Positions 1 through 7,944 of a stretch of DNA of 64,000 nucleotides are shown here, one piece after another. Under the pieces are notes generated by a model that worked only from the letters and a program-made list of their open reading frames with translations, was not told the origin of the DNA and did no database searches. The stretch is taken from NCBI GenBank assembly GCA_964648795.1, contig CAZYMB010000003.1, positions 122,565 to 186,564 on the forward strand. The letters are read 5' to 3'. The translations under genes and the position numbers were made by a program. Origin of the DNA: JAHDDW01 sp964648795 (lineage in GTDB: Bacteria; Actinomycetota; Acidimicrobiia; Acidimicrobiales; SZUA-35). The first letter of the stretch is position 1. Every line of letters starts with the position of its first letter.

Positions 1-55
1 CAATATGTTTAGATGCGCTGTTTAGTGTCTCGCAATGTCTAGAGTCTTCGTCCAC
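1..55 (-). CDS. Possible 5' end of next gene (partial, cut by window edge)
   Basis: A GTG at 55-53 follows the TAA stop of the imuA'-like gene directly (TAAGTG), and its frame stays open for 18 codons to the window edge. In actinobacteria the gene after imuA' is normally imuB, a Y-family polymerase homologue. The 18 visible residues do not resemble the usual ImuB N-terminus, so the identity is only a guess from position. Only the abutting start and the open frame are seen here. Confidence 0.3.
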   Translation of the reverse strand, partial: MDEDSRHCETLNSASKHI

Positions 56-802
56 TTAGGAGATTTGTGAACTCAGCTGCATATTTAGACTCGGGTTACG
101 TCTAACGCAAAGCTCTATATCGACAATCTGTTCTTTGATCCGGCCAAAGCCCTCACCAATACCTTTGAAACCAGTGCTAGTTGCAACTGCTTTATAGTCA
201 GCTGCTTCTGGCCAAATGTTAGAGTTACCAATTAACAGCAATAATGATGAGTTCTGTTTTAAGTGCCGGTTAATACGTGACGCCTCGGTCATAGAAATTC
301 GTCTACCCTTTGGAAACTCAGCCAATACAACTTTCACCGAGCTGACACACTCGGCAACCACTCGGGTAAACGTGGCGCCGTTGAGGCTATCGACGAATAA
401 AGTCTTCGAAAGCTTGAGCCCTGCTTCGACATATGAGTTCACTCCATGATTGGCTAACCCCACAATGCAACTCCAATCACTATTTTGGATTGAAGCCATT
501 AGCCGAACAGCCAAACTTCTAGCCGCTGAACCAGCTATTGAGATAATGGACCCAAGTTGTATACCTTGTGGAAATAGCTGAGGGAACAACTGGCTAGAAC
601 TAACTGCCGCTGACTCATGATGTTGAGAAGCTTGAGCTGTGTTGATGTTTTCGTTGGTAAATATATGCCTGCGCCCCTCAGCCAGTTTGTGTTTTGACAG
701 TATTTCAACACCGGGAACACTAATCGCAGGCGTAAGAGTACTTCTCTTCAAACCATTTGTACCGTGTTGGATCTGTCCAGGAAGTACCGAAGGGGCAGGC
801 AT
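56..802 (-). CDS. imuA': ImuA'-like (RecA-fold) mutasome protein
   Basis: This 248-residue protein resembles actinobacterial ImuA' (the M. tuberculosis Rv3395c type), a RecA-like accessory protein that works with ImuB and DnaE2 in damage-induced translesion synthesis. The core runs from about residue 80 to 230. A G-x-x-x-G-S start of the RecA-like fold (GIQLGSIISIAGS) is followed by a hydrophobic strand with a Trp (SDWSCIVGL), an EAGLKLSKTLFVDS element, and a C-terminal GIGEGFGRIKEQ segment matching the GLGxGHGRL region of the family. There is no clear Walker A lysine, as is usual for ImuA'. It is the last complete gene of the minus-strand block and probably precedes imuB. I found no actinobacterial LexA box (GAAC-N4-GTTC) upstream, so SOS control is not evident. 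A -10 element lies six bases before the ATG. Confidence 0.7.
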   Translation of the reverse strand: MPAPSVLPGQIQHGTNGLKRSTLTPAISVPGVEILSKHKLAEGRRHIFTNENINTAQASQHHESAAVSSSQLFPQLFPQGIQLGSIISIAGSAARSLAVRLMASIQNSDWSCIVGLANHGVNSYVEAGLKLSKTLFVDSLNGATFTRVVAECVSSVKVVLAEFPKGRRISMTEASRINRHLKQNSSLLLLIGNSNIWPEAADYKAVATSTGFKGIGEGFGRIKEQIVDIELCVRRNPSLNMQLSSQIS

Positions 803-808
803 TCGGTA

Positions 809-814
809 ACTATA
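809..814 (-). promoter_or_regulatory. -10 element TATAGT, leaderless geometry, for imuA'
   Basis: TATAGT on the minus strand lies exactly six bases upstream of the imuA' ATG. This is the spacing expected when transcription starts on the A of the start codon. No good -35 is visible. The element lies in the 73-base gap after pdxT, so imuA' could be transcribed separately from pdxST. Confidence 0.45.
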
Positions 815-875
815 AAACGGACCTATGACATTAACTTAGCCCGCATATTCACTGAAAAATCTGGGCTCGCTTGAG

Positions 876-1472
876 CTAGAAACAGTTTGCTATAAACAGC
901 TTGTGAATGGCGCTGCTGTCTGAAAGCTCAGGGTGGAAAGAGCTCGCTAACACGTTTCGCTGCTGGAGTAGAACTGGACTTGTTTCATGCTCAGCCAGGA
1001 CTTCGACCTCACTGCCAACCTCAGTTACTTTGGGCGCCCTGATAAACATTGCCTTGAATGAGCGGGCCTGACCGACAACATCTAAGTCTGTCTCGAACGA
1101 GTCAATCTGGCGGCCATAGCCGTTGCGTTCAACCGTTATGTCTAATGCTGCGAGTTGGATCACCTTTTCATCAGCGTCGACTTTGTTTGCTAGGCCACTA
1201 GCCAGGATTATCATCCCAGCACATGTCCCCCAAACAGGCTTGTCTTCACTACACCATTTAGTTACAGGTTCCAGAAGGCTACTCGAAGTGAGGAGTTGGC
1301 TAATAACAGTAGATTCACCACCAGGAATTACCAGACCGTCACACGCATCTAGCTGGTCACCGGATCTAACCTCAACAGCGTTGACGCCATCGAGGAGATC
1401 GAACATTTCGATATGTTTGGCGAATGCACCCTGCAGGGCGAGCACTCCAATGGTGAGTCGTCGGTTAGACAA
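876..1472 (-). CDS. pdxT: Pyridoxal 5'-phosphate synthase glutaminase subunit PdxT
   Basis: PdxT releases ammonia from glutamine and channels it to PdxS for cofactor-independent vitamin B6 synthesis in the cytoplasm. The 198 residues match the usual length. The class-I-like glutaminase features are visible: GGEST at 51-55, the nucleophile Cys84 in WGTCAGM, and the His180/Glu182 pair in SFHPEL. The start is a TTG at 1472-1470 placed immediately after the TAG stop of pdxS. A GAGG Shine-Dalgarno sequence seven bases upstream, inside the end of pdxS, supports this start and indicates coupled translation. The abutting order pdxS-pdxT is the standard one for this two-subunit enzyme. Confidence 0.95.
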   Translation of the reverse strand: MSNRRLTIGVLALQGAFAKHIEMFDLLDGVNAVEVRSGDQLDACDGLVIPGGESTVISQLLTSSSLLEPVTKWCSEDKPVWGTCAGMIILASGLANKVDADEKVIQLAALDITVERNGYGRQIDSFETDLDVVGQARSFKAMFIRAPKVTEVGSEVEVLAEHETSPVLLQQRNVLASSFHPELSDSSAIHKLFIANCF

Positions 1473-2381
1473 CTACCAGCCTCGCTCTGCCATCTTGGTT
1501 TCGACATCGTCCATGTTTATGCCAGTCATCGGAGCACCTAGGCCACGGCTAACTTTAGCCAGTATCTCGGGATTGTTGAAATGAGTTGTTGCTTCAACCA
1601 CGGCTTTGGCACGAGGTGCAGGTTCTTCACTCTTAAAGATCCCTGACCCGACAAATACGGCTTCGGCTCCAAGTTGCATAGCTAGTGCGGCGTCAGCTGG
1701 AGTTGCAATGCCACCGGCACAGAAAAGTGGAACAGGAAGTTTCTGCGTTTCAGCTACTTCTTGAACCAAACTAAGTGGAGCTTGCAGTTTCTTAGCCCAG
1801 TCAAATAACTCGGCTTCGTCATTGGCAGCACCAATGCGCTTAATGTCGCCGGTGATACTGCGCAAGTGCCTGACAGCTTCGACAATGTTGCCTGTTCCGG
1901 CTTCGCCCTTAGAACGAATAAGGCTTGCACCCTCGGCTATGCGGCGAAGTGCCTCGCCAAGATTAGTTGCTCCGCAAACAAATGGAACATCGAATGCGTA
2001 CTTGTCAATATGGTGGGCTTCATCGGCCGGTGTTAGAACTTCAGATTCGTCAATGTAGTCAACGCCAAGGGACTGAATAATTTGAGCTTCGACAAAGTGG
2101 CCAATTCTTGCTTTGGCCATAACGGGAATAGACGTGACAGCTTTGATGCCTTCGATCATCTCCGGGTCACTCATGCGAGAAACGCCACCGTCTTTGCGAA
2201 TATCTGCTGGAACACGCTCGAGAGCCATTACGGCAACGGCACCAGCTTCTTGGGCGATCTCGGCTTGATCTGGGGTTACGACGTCCATAATTACGCCGCC
2301 ACATAACATTTCAGCGAAGCCACGCTTCACTGCTTTAGTACCCGTACTTCGCTCGCTATCTGGTTTAGCTGAATCTGCCAT
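1473..2381 (-). CDS. pdxS: Pyridoxal 5'-phosphate synthase lyase subunit PdxS
   Basis: PdxS condenses ribose 5-phosphate, glyceraldehyde 3-phosphate and ammonia from PdxT into pyridoxal 5'-phosphate. The 302-residue TIM-barrel protein shows the family signatures ALERVPADIRKDGGVSRMSDP (interrupted here for length: ALERVPAD then RKDGGVSRM), the Schiff-base lysine Lys90 in PVMAKARIGH, and the second lysine Lys158 in RSKGEAGTGN. The N-terminal 20 residues are a variable extension. Only 24 bases separate it from the upstream M48-like gene, yet a -10 element (TAGCCT) sits six bases before its ATG. It may therefore have its own leaderless transcript, with pdxT cotranscribed. Confidence 0.96.
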   Translation of the reverse strand: MADSAKPDSERSTGTKAVKRGFAEMLCGGVIMDVVTPDQAEIAQEAGAVAVMALERVPADIRKDGGVSRMSDPEMIEGIKAVTSIPVMAKARIGHFVEAQIIQSLGVDYIDESEVLTPADEAHHIDKYAFDVPFVCGATNLGEALRRIAEGASLIRSKGEAGTGNIVEAVRHLRSITGDIKRIGAANDEAELFDWAKKLQAPLSLVQEVAETQKLPVPLFCAGGIATPADAALAMQLGAEAVFVGSGIFKSEEPAPRAKAVVEATTHFNNPEILAKVSRGLGAPMTGINMDDVETKMAERGW

Positions 2382-2387
2382 AGTGAT

Positions 2388-2393
2388 AGGCTA
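2388..2393 (-). promoter_or_regulatory. -10 element TAGCCT, leaderless geometry, for pdxS
   Basis: TAGCCT on the minus strand is followed by six bases and then the ATG of pdxS. The element lies entirely in the 24-base gap after the M48-like gene. The spacing matches the other leaderless candidates in the window. Confidence 0.45.
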
Positions 2394-2405
2394 GTGGATA
2401 ACGGC

Positions 2406-3248
2406 CTAAATCTTTCCGCTCAAGACATCAATTCTTAGCTCAACAGAAGACAAATGTTCTGTCGGCGTCTTGACCGAAGACTTGGTTGACGGTCTAACCA
2501 TCCAAATATAGTCAGACCCTTCAGTTGCTGAACCTGGGACAAAACCAGCGTTTGAGAACTTAACCAACGCATTGCGTAGCCCTGGCGGATAATTTGTTAA
2601 TGCAATTGACCCTTTGTCGGCCATTAGATCTCTATCGGTCGAAATCATATCGTCTGCTACACGCTCAGCGAAACGACGGGTAATTCCACCAGTTGAGCGA
2701 TCCATATATGTAATACCAAACACCCCAGCAACTACAGATGCTTTTTGTGCGTCACCATTGCGGATACGGACCAAAAGCTCGGCAACGACACCCTCGGTTT
2801 CGGCAACACCCAATGCCCTTATTGCCCCAGTTGTTAGGCCAACGCTGCCGCCGGTTCCATCTGCAATTGCAAATGCGTTAACACAGTCGTCGTCCACTAG
2901 GTAGATACCAGGCTCGGCGATGCCAACACTTAAAGACAGCGACTCGACCATATTTACTAACCGAGGGGCGGTGTTATTAGAAGCAGGGTAAGCGCCAAGA
3001 AAGTCTCGCAAGTCATCGGCATAATTGCGACGAGTGAAATAGATGTAGGCGCCAATCAGGAACGGAACGACGAACGCCGCCAGAAGCAGCCAAAGGTTAG
3101 GCAACATCAAAGCGATAAGCACAAGCGCAACAAATGGCACTATCGATAGAGCTATGACTGCTGTGCCAAATATTCGAAGTAACTGGGACTGGATAGACCT
3201 ACGGCCAGCTAATTGGCCTACTGTTTCGGCTGTTTCGGTTCCAGACAC
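2406..3248 (-). CDS. M48 (HtpX/Ste24-like) membrane protein with degenerate zinc site
   Basis: This 280-residue protein has two membrane segments (about residues 27-50 and 52-70). It then follows the M48 metallopeptidase pattern: a VESLSLSVGIAEPGIYLVDD segment at 101-120, NAFAIADG at 124-131 and a VGLTTGAIRAL strand-helix at 136-146. Where active members have HExxH, this one reads AELLVRIRNGD at 156-166, so His-Glu-x-x-His has become Glu157-Leu158-x-x-Arg161. The downstream helix that supplies the third zinc ligand (usually RE-x-x-AD) reads RDLMAD at 206-211, with Asp in place of Glu. I infer a non-proteolytic M48 homologue, perhaps a membrane scaffold or regulator. It starts with GTG and precedes pdxS by 24 bases, after the PI-mannoside genes. 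The fold assignment is by motif only. Confidence 0.7.
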   Translation of the reverse strand: MSGTETAETVGQLAGRRSIQSQLLRIFGTAVIALSIVPFVALVLIALMLPNLWLLLAAFVVPFLIGAYIYFTRRNYADDLRDFLGAYPASNNTAPRLVNMVESLSLSVGIAEPGIYLVDDDCVNAFAIADGTGGSVGLTTGAIRALGVAETEGVVAELLVRIRNGDAQKASVVAGVFGITYMDRSTGGITRRFAERVADDMISTDRDLMADKGSIALTNYPPGLRNALVKFSNAGFVPGSATEGSDYIWMVRPSTKSSVKTPTEHLSSVELRIDVLSGKI

Positions 3249-3362
3249 TCGGCCCAGACTACAAAGACAAGCGATCTAATTCAATTAAGGTTGAGTAATG
3301 TTTCGACTTCGGCAACTAAACCAAGCTAGAAAAGCGGAAACTTCACCACGGCGCCCAAGCAG

Positions 3363-4436
3363 TTAGATTGCTGACTGATACAGCTCGAGGTATTTATCGG
3401 CCAATATATCCATCGAGAACTCCGCTGCTCTTTGACGAGCGTTTTCTAAGAGTGTCATATCGGGGAAGCCCTTGATGACTGCTTCGAGTGAATTCGTTAA
3501 AGCATCGACGTCACCGGCTGGAAACAAAGTGGCACAATCCGAGCCCTTTGTAACCATTTCGTATGCAGGCAGATCGGAAACAACTAGATGTGTCCCAGCA
3601 GCCATGCCTTCGACCAGGACTATGCCGAAACTCTCTCCTGACGTTGACGGGACACACAGAATATTGGCCTTCGCCAACGCTTCTGCTTTACCCTCCGCAG
3701 AAATGGCCCCCATCCAGTCGATGCGAGTATCACTTCTGTACCGCTCTTTGAGTCTTTCAGTCTCTGGACCTATACCGGCCACGCTCAGCTTGATAGGGCC
3801 AGTAAATTTAGCAACGGACTCAAGCAACACAGACAAACCTTTACGTTCTTCATGTCGCCCCAAAAACAATACGTGCGGAGTCTCGCCCATATCAGCAACC
3901 AATTCAGATGTGTTGCTTGCCGGCGGCAAACTCACCCCATTATTCAGTATGATCGGGTCGACATCCAATGACCTCTTAACCATCGCACCAGCCTCCAATG
4001 AAACCGCTACGTTTACATCTACCCGTTTTGCTAGTCGCTTAACAGTTTTAGGGATCCACCGGTAGGCGCGAACGTCGCCACTAGCGTGAAACGTGCCTAC
4101 CACCGGAGCAGGCTTAACAACAAGACTCGTCAAGCTAGGTCCAGGGACTAGTGGCTCATGTAAATGCAACACGTCAAAGGAGTTCTCATTGAATACTGAC
4201 AACATTCTTAGCTGAGCTGGAATATCTGGGGCTATAGGTGCTAGCGAACCATTTTCTGCGAATGGGATTGAGCGACCTATGGGAATAACCCAAGGCTCTG
4301 GCGGTACATCATCGACAGGAGCAAGAACCTTTGCTTCGACTCCTTTGGCACGCAGAGCCTTCGCAAGGCCAAGCACTTGTGCTTGAACGCCACCCCAGAT
4401 GGAGAGACTGTAAGGACATACCAGGCCAACTTGCAC
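3363..4436 (-). CDS. pimA: Phosphatidylinositol alpha-mannosyltransferase PimA
   Basis: PimA is a GT4 (GT-B fold) enzyme that transfers the first mannose from GDP-mannose to phosphatidylinositol on the cytoplasmic face of the membrane. The N-terminus (GLVCPYSLSIWGGVQAQVL) is a close match to PimA, including the GGVQ loop. The C-terminal half has the GT4 EX7E motif in SGESFGIVLVEGMAAG. The frame is open to an ATG at 4481, but that start would overlap patA by 31 bases. I prefer the GTG at 4436, 14 bases after the patA stop, which gives 357 residues and the usual N-terminus. It is the third gene of the pgsA-patA-pimA set, the same order as in M. tuberculosis. Confidence 0.88.
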   Translation of the reverse strand: MQVGLVCPYSLSIWGGVQAQVLGLAKALRAKGVEAKVLAPVDDVPPEPWVIPIGRSIPFAENGSLAPIAPDIPAQLRMLSVFNENSFDVLHLHEPLVPGPSLTSLVVKPAPVVGTFHASGDVRAYRWIPKTVKRLAKRVDVNVAVSLEAGAMVKRSLDVDPIILNNGVSLPPASNTSELVADMGETPHVLFLGRHEERKGLSVLLESVAKFTGPIKLSVAGIGPETERLKERYRSDTRIDWMGAISAEGKAEALAKANILCVPSTSGESFGIVLVEGMAAGTHLVVSDLPAYEMVTKGSDCATLFPAGDVDALTNSLEAVIKGFPDMTLLENARQRAAEFSMDILADKYLELYQSAI

Positions 4437-4450
4437 TAACTCGATGATAC

Positions 4451-5305
4451 CTATTCGACGAGCCTTTCGAGCACATACCATTGATCAGGCTTGGCCCTAA
4501 TGAGCTGAGCTAATGCCTCGCCCACAGCTTGGGTTATTTGAACCGCAGAGGATTGTTCTACCAGGGCATCCGATATTGGCGGCAAGATTTCGCAATGTGC
4601 TCCTGTTTCGGTTATATACACTGCCGTTGGTATTAGTTGAGCCCCAGTTCTCTTTGCCAACAGAGCTGGTCCAACCGGAATCTTCAAGGTGTTCCCAAAC
4701 ATGTCGACATCAGCTGACTTAGAACCCAGGTCTCGGTCAGAGAGTAAACAAACTATTTTGTTATCGTTCACCGCCGCAGATATTTTCTTAAACGAGTCAT
4801 CCCCAAGACCAACCACTTCTATGCCATAGCTATTGCGAGTCTCCACAAACCAGTCAAATACCTCTTGAGGCTCTAGCTGCTCTACTACTGCTACAACTTT
4901 TTCGCCAGCTACCTTTGCCAGCCAGGCAGCGCCCCATTCCCATGAGCCCATATGAGGAAGGACCAATATCGGCCCCTTACCCGAGTCGAGGCTTGCTTGA
5001 ATGTGTTCATAGCCAGTAACGGAGAAACCTTCATCTATTGCCGCAGCTGTTGAACTACCTAGGGCAATCAGATCGACAAAGTAGCGGGCATAGTTGCCAA
5101 TGGCAGCATTACTGAGCGCAGTACGTTCAGACTCTGAGAGTTCGACATTAACCATTGCCAAGTTTGCTATGTGGTTCTGCACTTTTACGCCCATTACCCT
5201 GCCAGCAAAGCGTTGTCCGGCCCACCCAGCCAGCCTGCGACTGCTCTTGTGCCCCAGAATTCGAACTAGTCGTTGCAGTGTCTGAAACTTAGTGGTCGGG
5301 TTCAT
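4451..5305 (-). CDS. patA: Phosphatidylinositol mannoside acyltransferase PatA-like
   Basis: This 284-residue protein belongs to the LpxL/HtrB/PatA acyltransferase family. PatA acylates the mannose of PIM1/PIM2 at the membrane surface. The catalytic His lies in VLPHMGSWEWGAAW and is followed by the conserved LSDRDLGS segment, both typical of PatA. The protein ends ...DQWYVLERLVE, comparable to the family's QWHMLQ-type ending. It lies 9 bases after pgsA and 14 bases before pimA, so it is the middle gene of a compact operon for PI and PIM synthesis. The substrate is inferred from position. Confidence 0.85.
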   Translation of the reverse strand: MNPTTKFQTLQRLVRILGHKSSRRLAGWAGQRFAGRVMGVKVQNHIANLAMVNVELSESERTALSNAAIGNYARYFVDLIALGSSTAAAIDEGFSVTGYEHIQASLDSGKGPILVLPHMGSWEWGAAWLAKVAGEKVVAVVEQLEPQEVFDWFVETRNSYGIEVVGLGDDSFKKISAAVNDNKIVCLLSDRDLGSKSADVDMFGNTLKIPVGPALLAKRTGAQLIPTAVYITETGAHCEILPPISDALVEQSSAVQITQAVGEALAQLIRAKPDQWYVLERLVE

Positions 5306-5314
5306 GAGTCCACG

Positions 5315-5893
5315 CTACGTAGCTTGTAGCCAAACTTTTCTGAAACGCATTAACGCTGTGACTATTGTCAGGGCCAGCATTAACCAAAGCACCCACAATA
5401 AGATGCCAGAAAAAACTAACCCGAAGCCAAGAACAATGAAGCGCTCTGCTCGCTCCATCAAACCACCCTTAGCGTCAAAGCCTAGTGACTCTGCTTTTGC
5501 TCGCTGGTAAGAAACCAGTGAGGCTGCAATGTAAAGAGCAAATGGAAGTAGCGCCAGCGTTGGGGTGTCTGAGCTTGCGTAGAACCAGCTCAACCCAAAG
5601 AACAATAGTGCGTCACTGACTCTGTCAGCAACGGAATCAAAATAGGCTCCGGCTATGGAGACGCTGTCAGTTGCTTTGGCAACAGCGCCATCTATAGCGT
5701 CTGCAAAGCCGGTTACCACTAAGCCAATAAAAGCCAGAAAGAAACTGCCCCTCGCTAGCAGCAATGCTGTTATGCCAGCGAGGCCGATACCAACTGCTGT
5801 AAACGCGTTCGGCCCAAGATTGGTCTTGGTTAGCACCGATGCAACCGGAGCGACTGTAGCGTCAAATGGCTTTCTAAAATTACCGTCAAACAA
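5315..5893 (-). CDS. pgsA: CDP-alcohol phosphatidyltransferase, phosphatidylinositol phosphate synthase type
   Basis: This 192-residue polytopic membrane enzyme carries the CDP-alcohol phosphotransferase motif: Asp65-x2-Asp68-Gly69-x2-Ala72-Lys73-x8-Gly82-x3-Asp86-x3-Asp90. The usual Ala-Arg is Ala-Lys here. In actinobacteria the member encoded next to patA and pimA makes phosphatidylinositol phosphate from CDP-diacylglycerol and inositol phosphate, the lipid anchor for PIMs. The start is TTG (LFDGN...). No better ATG or GTG gives the expected N-terminus. It is followed after 9 bases by patA. Confidence 0.87.
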   Translation of the reverse strand: MFDGNFRKPFDATVAPVASVLTKTNLGPNAFTAVGIGLAGITALLLARGSFFLAFIGLVVTGFADAIDGAVAKATDSVSIAGAYFDSVADRVSDALLFFGLSWFYASSDTPTLALLPFALYIAASLVSYQRAKAESLGFDAKGGLMERAERFIVLGFGLVFSGILLWVLWLMLALTIVTALMRFRKVWLQAT

Positions 5894-5959
5894 AACTAAG
5901 TTCCCAACACTTCAACACAATGCCACTGTAGCGTGCATTGTCCACTGCGGGGCAAAGTC

Positions 5960-6805
5960 CTAGCCAATCAGATACTGACTAGTAGGAATCCCAGGTGTCT
6001 CGCTTGGAGCTCGAACGCCTTTGGCATCACCAGAGCGGGACATCACAACTTCTCTGAGATCAATTACTCCCGCCAAATTTGTCCTTACCGATGAAGTTGC
6101 TGCACCGATTGCAGCGCCTGCAGCAGCCACAAGAGTTTCTGAAAGCTCACCTGGCAACACGTCTTCTGATAGCAGAGAACTTACTTGAGGGTCTGATAGA
6201 GCTAAACGACCAAGATCACGATCAACGATTGTTGTGGCAACTCCACCAAGCCCACCTGTCTTGACAATCCCCTCTAAGACATTGCCGTTAACAATTTTGG
6301 CTCTCCAACCAACCGAAGAATCAAGCTCAAGAGCATATGTACCCTGGAAGCGAATCATCCGAACAACCGACTGAGGTGTTACTTCGATAAGCCCAAGTTC
6401 TGCTCCGATTACTCCAGCTACTTCTTTGAGAGATTGAACATAGCTAAGCGGCATGTAAGAGATGCCGGTTGCCGGGGTACCGACACGAGCAATCTTCTGG
6501 CCAGTCTTAGCTTCAAGCGCATCTACCCAAGGATGCATAGTTGCCCCGCTCCCGACCCCTGAGTAACGACTACCAAAACTGATACCCAACTTTGTTCCTG
6601 GCTTCAGCTCTAAGTGGTTCCACAAAGTCCTAATCGAGCCTTCCAAAAGATAAGGGCTCTCAATGCCCACATCGTGACCCGGTTCTAGTGGCAGCTCATG
6701 GTGAGCAACCATCTGGAACGAACTATCCAAGACACACATTCGGAGACTGTGTTTGTGTATCTCTAGCCCAGCAACTTCTGAGTATTGAAGATTCTTGACG
6801 CTCAT
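5960..6805 (-). CDS. Unknown protein in PIM locus, possible actin-like ATPase fold
   Basis: I do not recognise this 281-residue protein with certainty. It starts EVAGLEIHKHSLRMCVLD, reminiscent of the first phosphate loop of actin-like proteins such as PilM/FtsA. Later segments (GAELGLIEVTPQSVVRM and KTGGLGGVATTIVDRDLG) would fit strand-loop-helix units of such a fold. A C-terminal AAAGAAIGAATSSVR stretch is Ala/Gly rich. The similarity is weak and by eye only. No signal peptide or membrane segment is evident. It has an SD-like GGTGGG before the ATG and lies 66 bases upstream of pgsA in the same orientation. Confidence 0.5.
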   Translation of the reverse strand: MSVKNLQYSEVAGLEIHKHSLRMCVLDSSFQMVAHHELPLEPGHDVGIESPYLLEGSIRTLWNHLELKPGTKLGISFGSRYSGVGSGATMHPWVDALEAKTGQKIARVGTPATGISYMPLSYVQSLKEVAGVIGAELGLIEVTPQSVVRMIRFQGTYALELDSSVGWRAKIVNGNVLEGIVKTGGLGGVATTIVDRDLGRLALSDPQVSSLLSEDVLPGELSETLVAAAGAAIGAATSSVRTNLAGVIDLREVVMSRSGDAKGVRAPSETPGIPTSQYLIG

Positions 6806-6895
6806 GATGACCCACCGATCAAAACAGTTCTTTGCCTAACACCGCCGTGGTATTTGACCTGTACGTTCAATTATAGTGCACGCAGGCCCGAGCAA

Positions 6896-7393
6896 TCACT
6901 TAGGGCTTTCGGCCCACTCTTCTGGGTTAATTTCTGATAGTGAGTCCAACAGTTCGCCTGTCCGCCCATCGATAGTGGCAAAACCTCTATATTTTGGCGG
7001 ATTTTCTGCTGAATAAAGCAGGATTCTCCAGATTGGAGAGCTTGATATCCCCCGCCAAACCATCTGTGCAGAGGCATGTCCGACCGGATGTCCGAAGCTA
7101 GAACCCGCAATAGTTAGGGCTTCAACCTCATCTATCTTTAACGGCCGAGCTGCCCAGACGTGGTAAACCCCAAATAATCCAATAGCCAATGCACCTAGGA
7201 TGATGCCGGGATTAATGAAGGCAGATCTACTGGCAACAATAGAGACACAAAGCGCTACTGCTCCAATCCCCATATAGAGGTAGCCGGGTGAGCGCCTTTG
7301 CGAGTTATTCGGAAAAATATACTCGGATCTGTCGACTAGCTCCGGCTGGAGGTCTTCTGGTAATTGATCTACGATTTCGCCGCCTTCAGCCAT
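6896..7393 (-). CDS. Conserved membrane protein of unknown function
   Basis: This 165-residue protein has an acidic N-terminus, two adjacent membrane segments (about residues 37-55 and 62-82) and a soluble C-terminal domain rich in aromatic residues, with GFATIDGRTGELLD near the end. I cannot assign a family. It lies between the HIT-family gene and the unknown 5960-6805 gene, in the neighbourhood that leads into pgsA-patA-pimA, so an envelope or lipid role is possible but unproven. TAGGCT sits six bases before the ATG, suggesting a leaderless start of its own. Confidence 0.6.
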   Translation of the reverse strand: MAEGGEIVDQLPEDLQPELVDRSEYIFPNNSQRRSPGYLYMGIGAVALCVSIVASRSAFINPGIILGALAIGLFGVYHVWAARPLKIDEVEALTIAGSSFGHPVGHASAQMVWRGISSSPIWRILLYSAENPPKYRGFATIDGRTGELLDSLSEINPEEWAESPK

Positions 7394-7399
7394 AAGGAG

Positions 7400-7405
7400 A
7401 GCCTA
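7400..7405 (-). promoter_or_regulatory. -10 element TAGGCT, leaderless geometry, for the 6896-7393 gene
   Basis: TAGGCT on the minus strand is separated from the ATG at 7393 by exactly six bases. It lies in the 24-base gap after the HIT gene. Confidence 0.4.
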
Positions 7406-7417
7406 TCAGGTCTCTCC

Positions 7418-7936
7418 TTACCTTGGCCAATGAGACGAAATACGTTCCCAAGCTTCCGACAAGGGAATTGGCAACAATCTTGTCTCAGCCAAAGCTGTCA
7501 TGAAGTTGGTGTCAGAATTCCAGCGAGGCACCACATGGACATGCAGATGATCTGGAATGCTTCCACCTCCGGCAGTTCCCTCGTTTATACCAATATTTAG
7601 ACCGTCGGGTGCAAACGCGCTATTAACTGCTGCTCGAGTCTGGCGAACTGTTTCGAAAAGTTCCAAGTACTCTGAGTCGTCCAGTTCCCCAATCGTAGCG
7701 ACCGGACGATTCGGCAGAACTAATACATGCCCAACTGTGTAAGGGAAAACATTAAGAATCGCAAATGTCTTTTCGTACTTGCCAAGAATGTAGGTTTCAC
7801 TTTCGGGGAGATCTGACTCTAGAAGTGTCTGAAAGAGAGTCTTCCCCTCAGCTGGCTCGAGATTGGCGTGAGGCTTACCGTCTGCTGCGGTGCCCGCTGG
7901 CTTGTTTAGTCGCCAACTTGCAAAGAGTCTTTCCAC
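7418..7936 (-). CDS. HIT-family diadenosine tetraphosphate hydrolase/phosphorylase-like protein
   Basis: This 172-residue protein contains the histidine triad in DHLHVHVVPRW, preceded by NIGINEGTAGGGSIPDH. It matches the actinobacterial Rv2613c-type Ap4A phosphorylase/HIT proteins, which split dinucleoside polyphosphates. The N-terminus VERLFASWRLNK is typical of that group. The start is GTG. The gene lies eight bases after mshC and upstream of the PI/PIM genes. The corresponding HIT gene of M. tuberculosis also precedes pgsA. Whether it is a hydrolase or a phosphorylase cannot be told from the sequence. Confidence 0.88.
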   Translation of the reverse strand: MERLFASWRLNKPAGTAADGKPHANLEPAEGKTLFQTLLESDLPESETYILGKYEKTFAILNVFPYTVGHVLVLPNRPVATIGELDDSEYLELFETVRQTRAAVNSAFAPDGLNIGINEGTAGGGSIPDHLHVHVVPRWNSDTNFMTALAETRLLPIPLSEAWERISSHWPR

Positions 7937-7944
7937 TGATCTGC

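Noticed and set aside
803..875. LexA box upstream of imuA'
   Set aside because: I looked for GAAC-N4-GTTC on both strands of the gap and found none. SOS control is not claimed.
1123..1584. Plus-strand open frame over pdxT and pdxS
   Set aside because: It runs across two well-supported genes on the opposite strand, has no family resemblance and no Shine-Dalgarno. It is a shadow frame.
3472..4065. Plus-strand 197-codon open frame inside pimA
   Set aside because: Opposite to a conserved glycosyltransferase with no recognisable motifs; low-complexity Ser/Thr composition typical of an antisense shadow.
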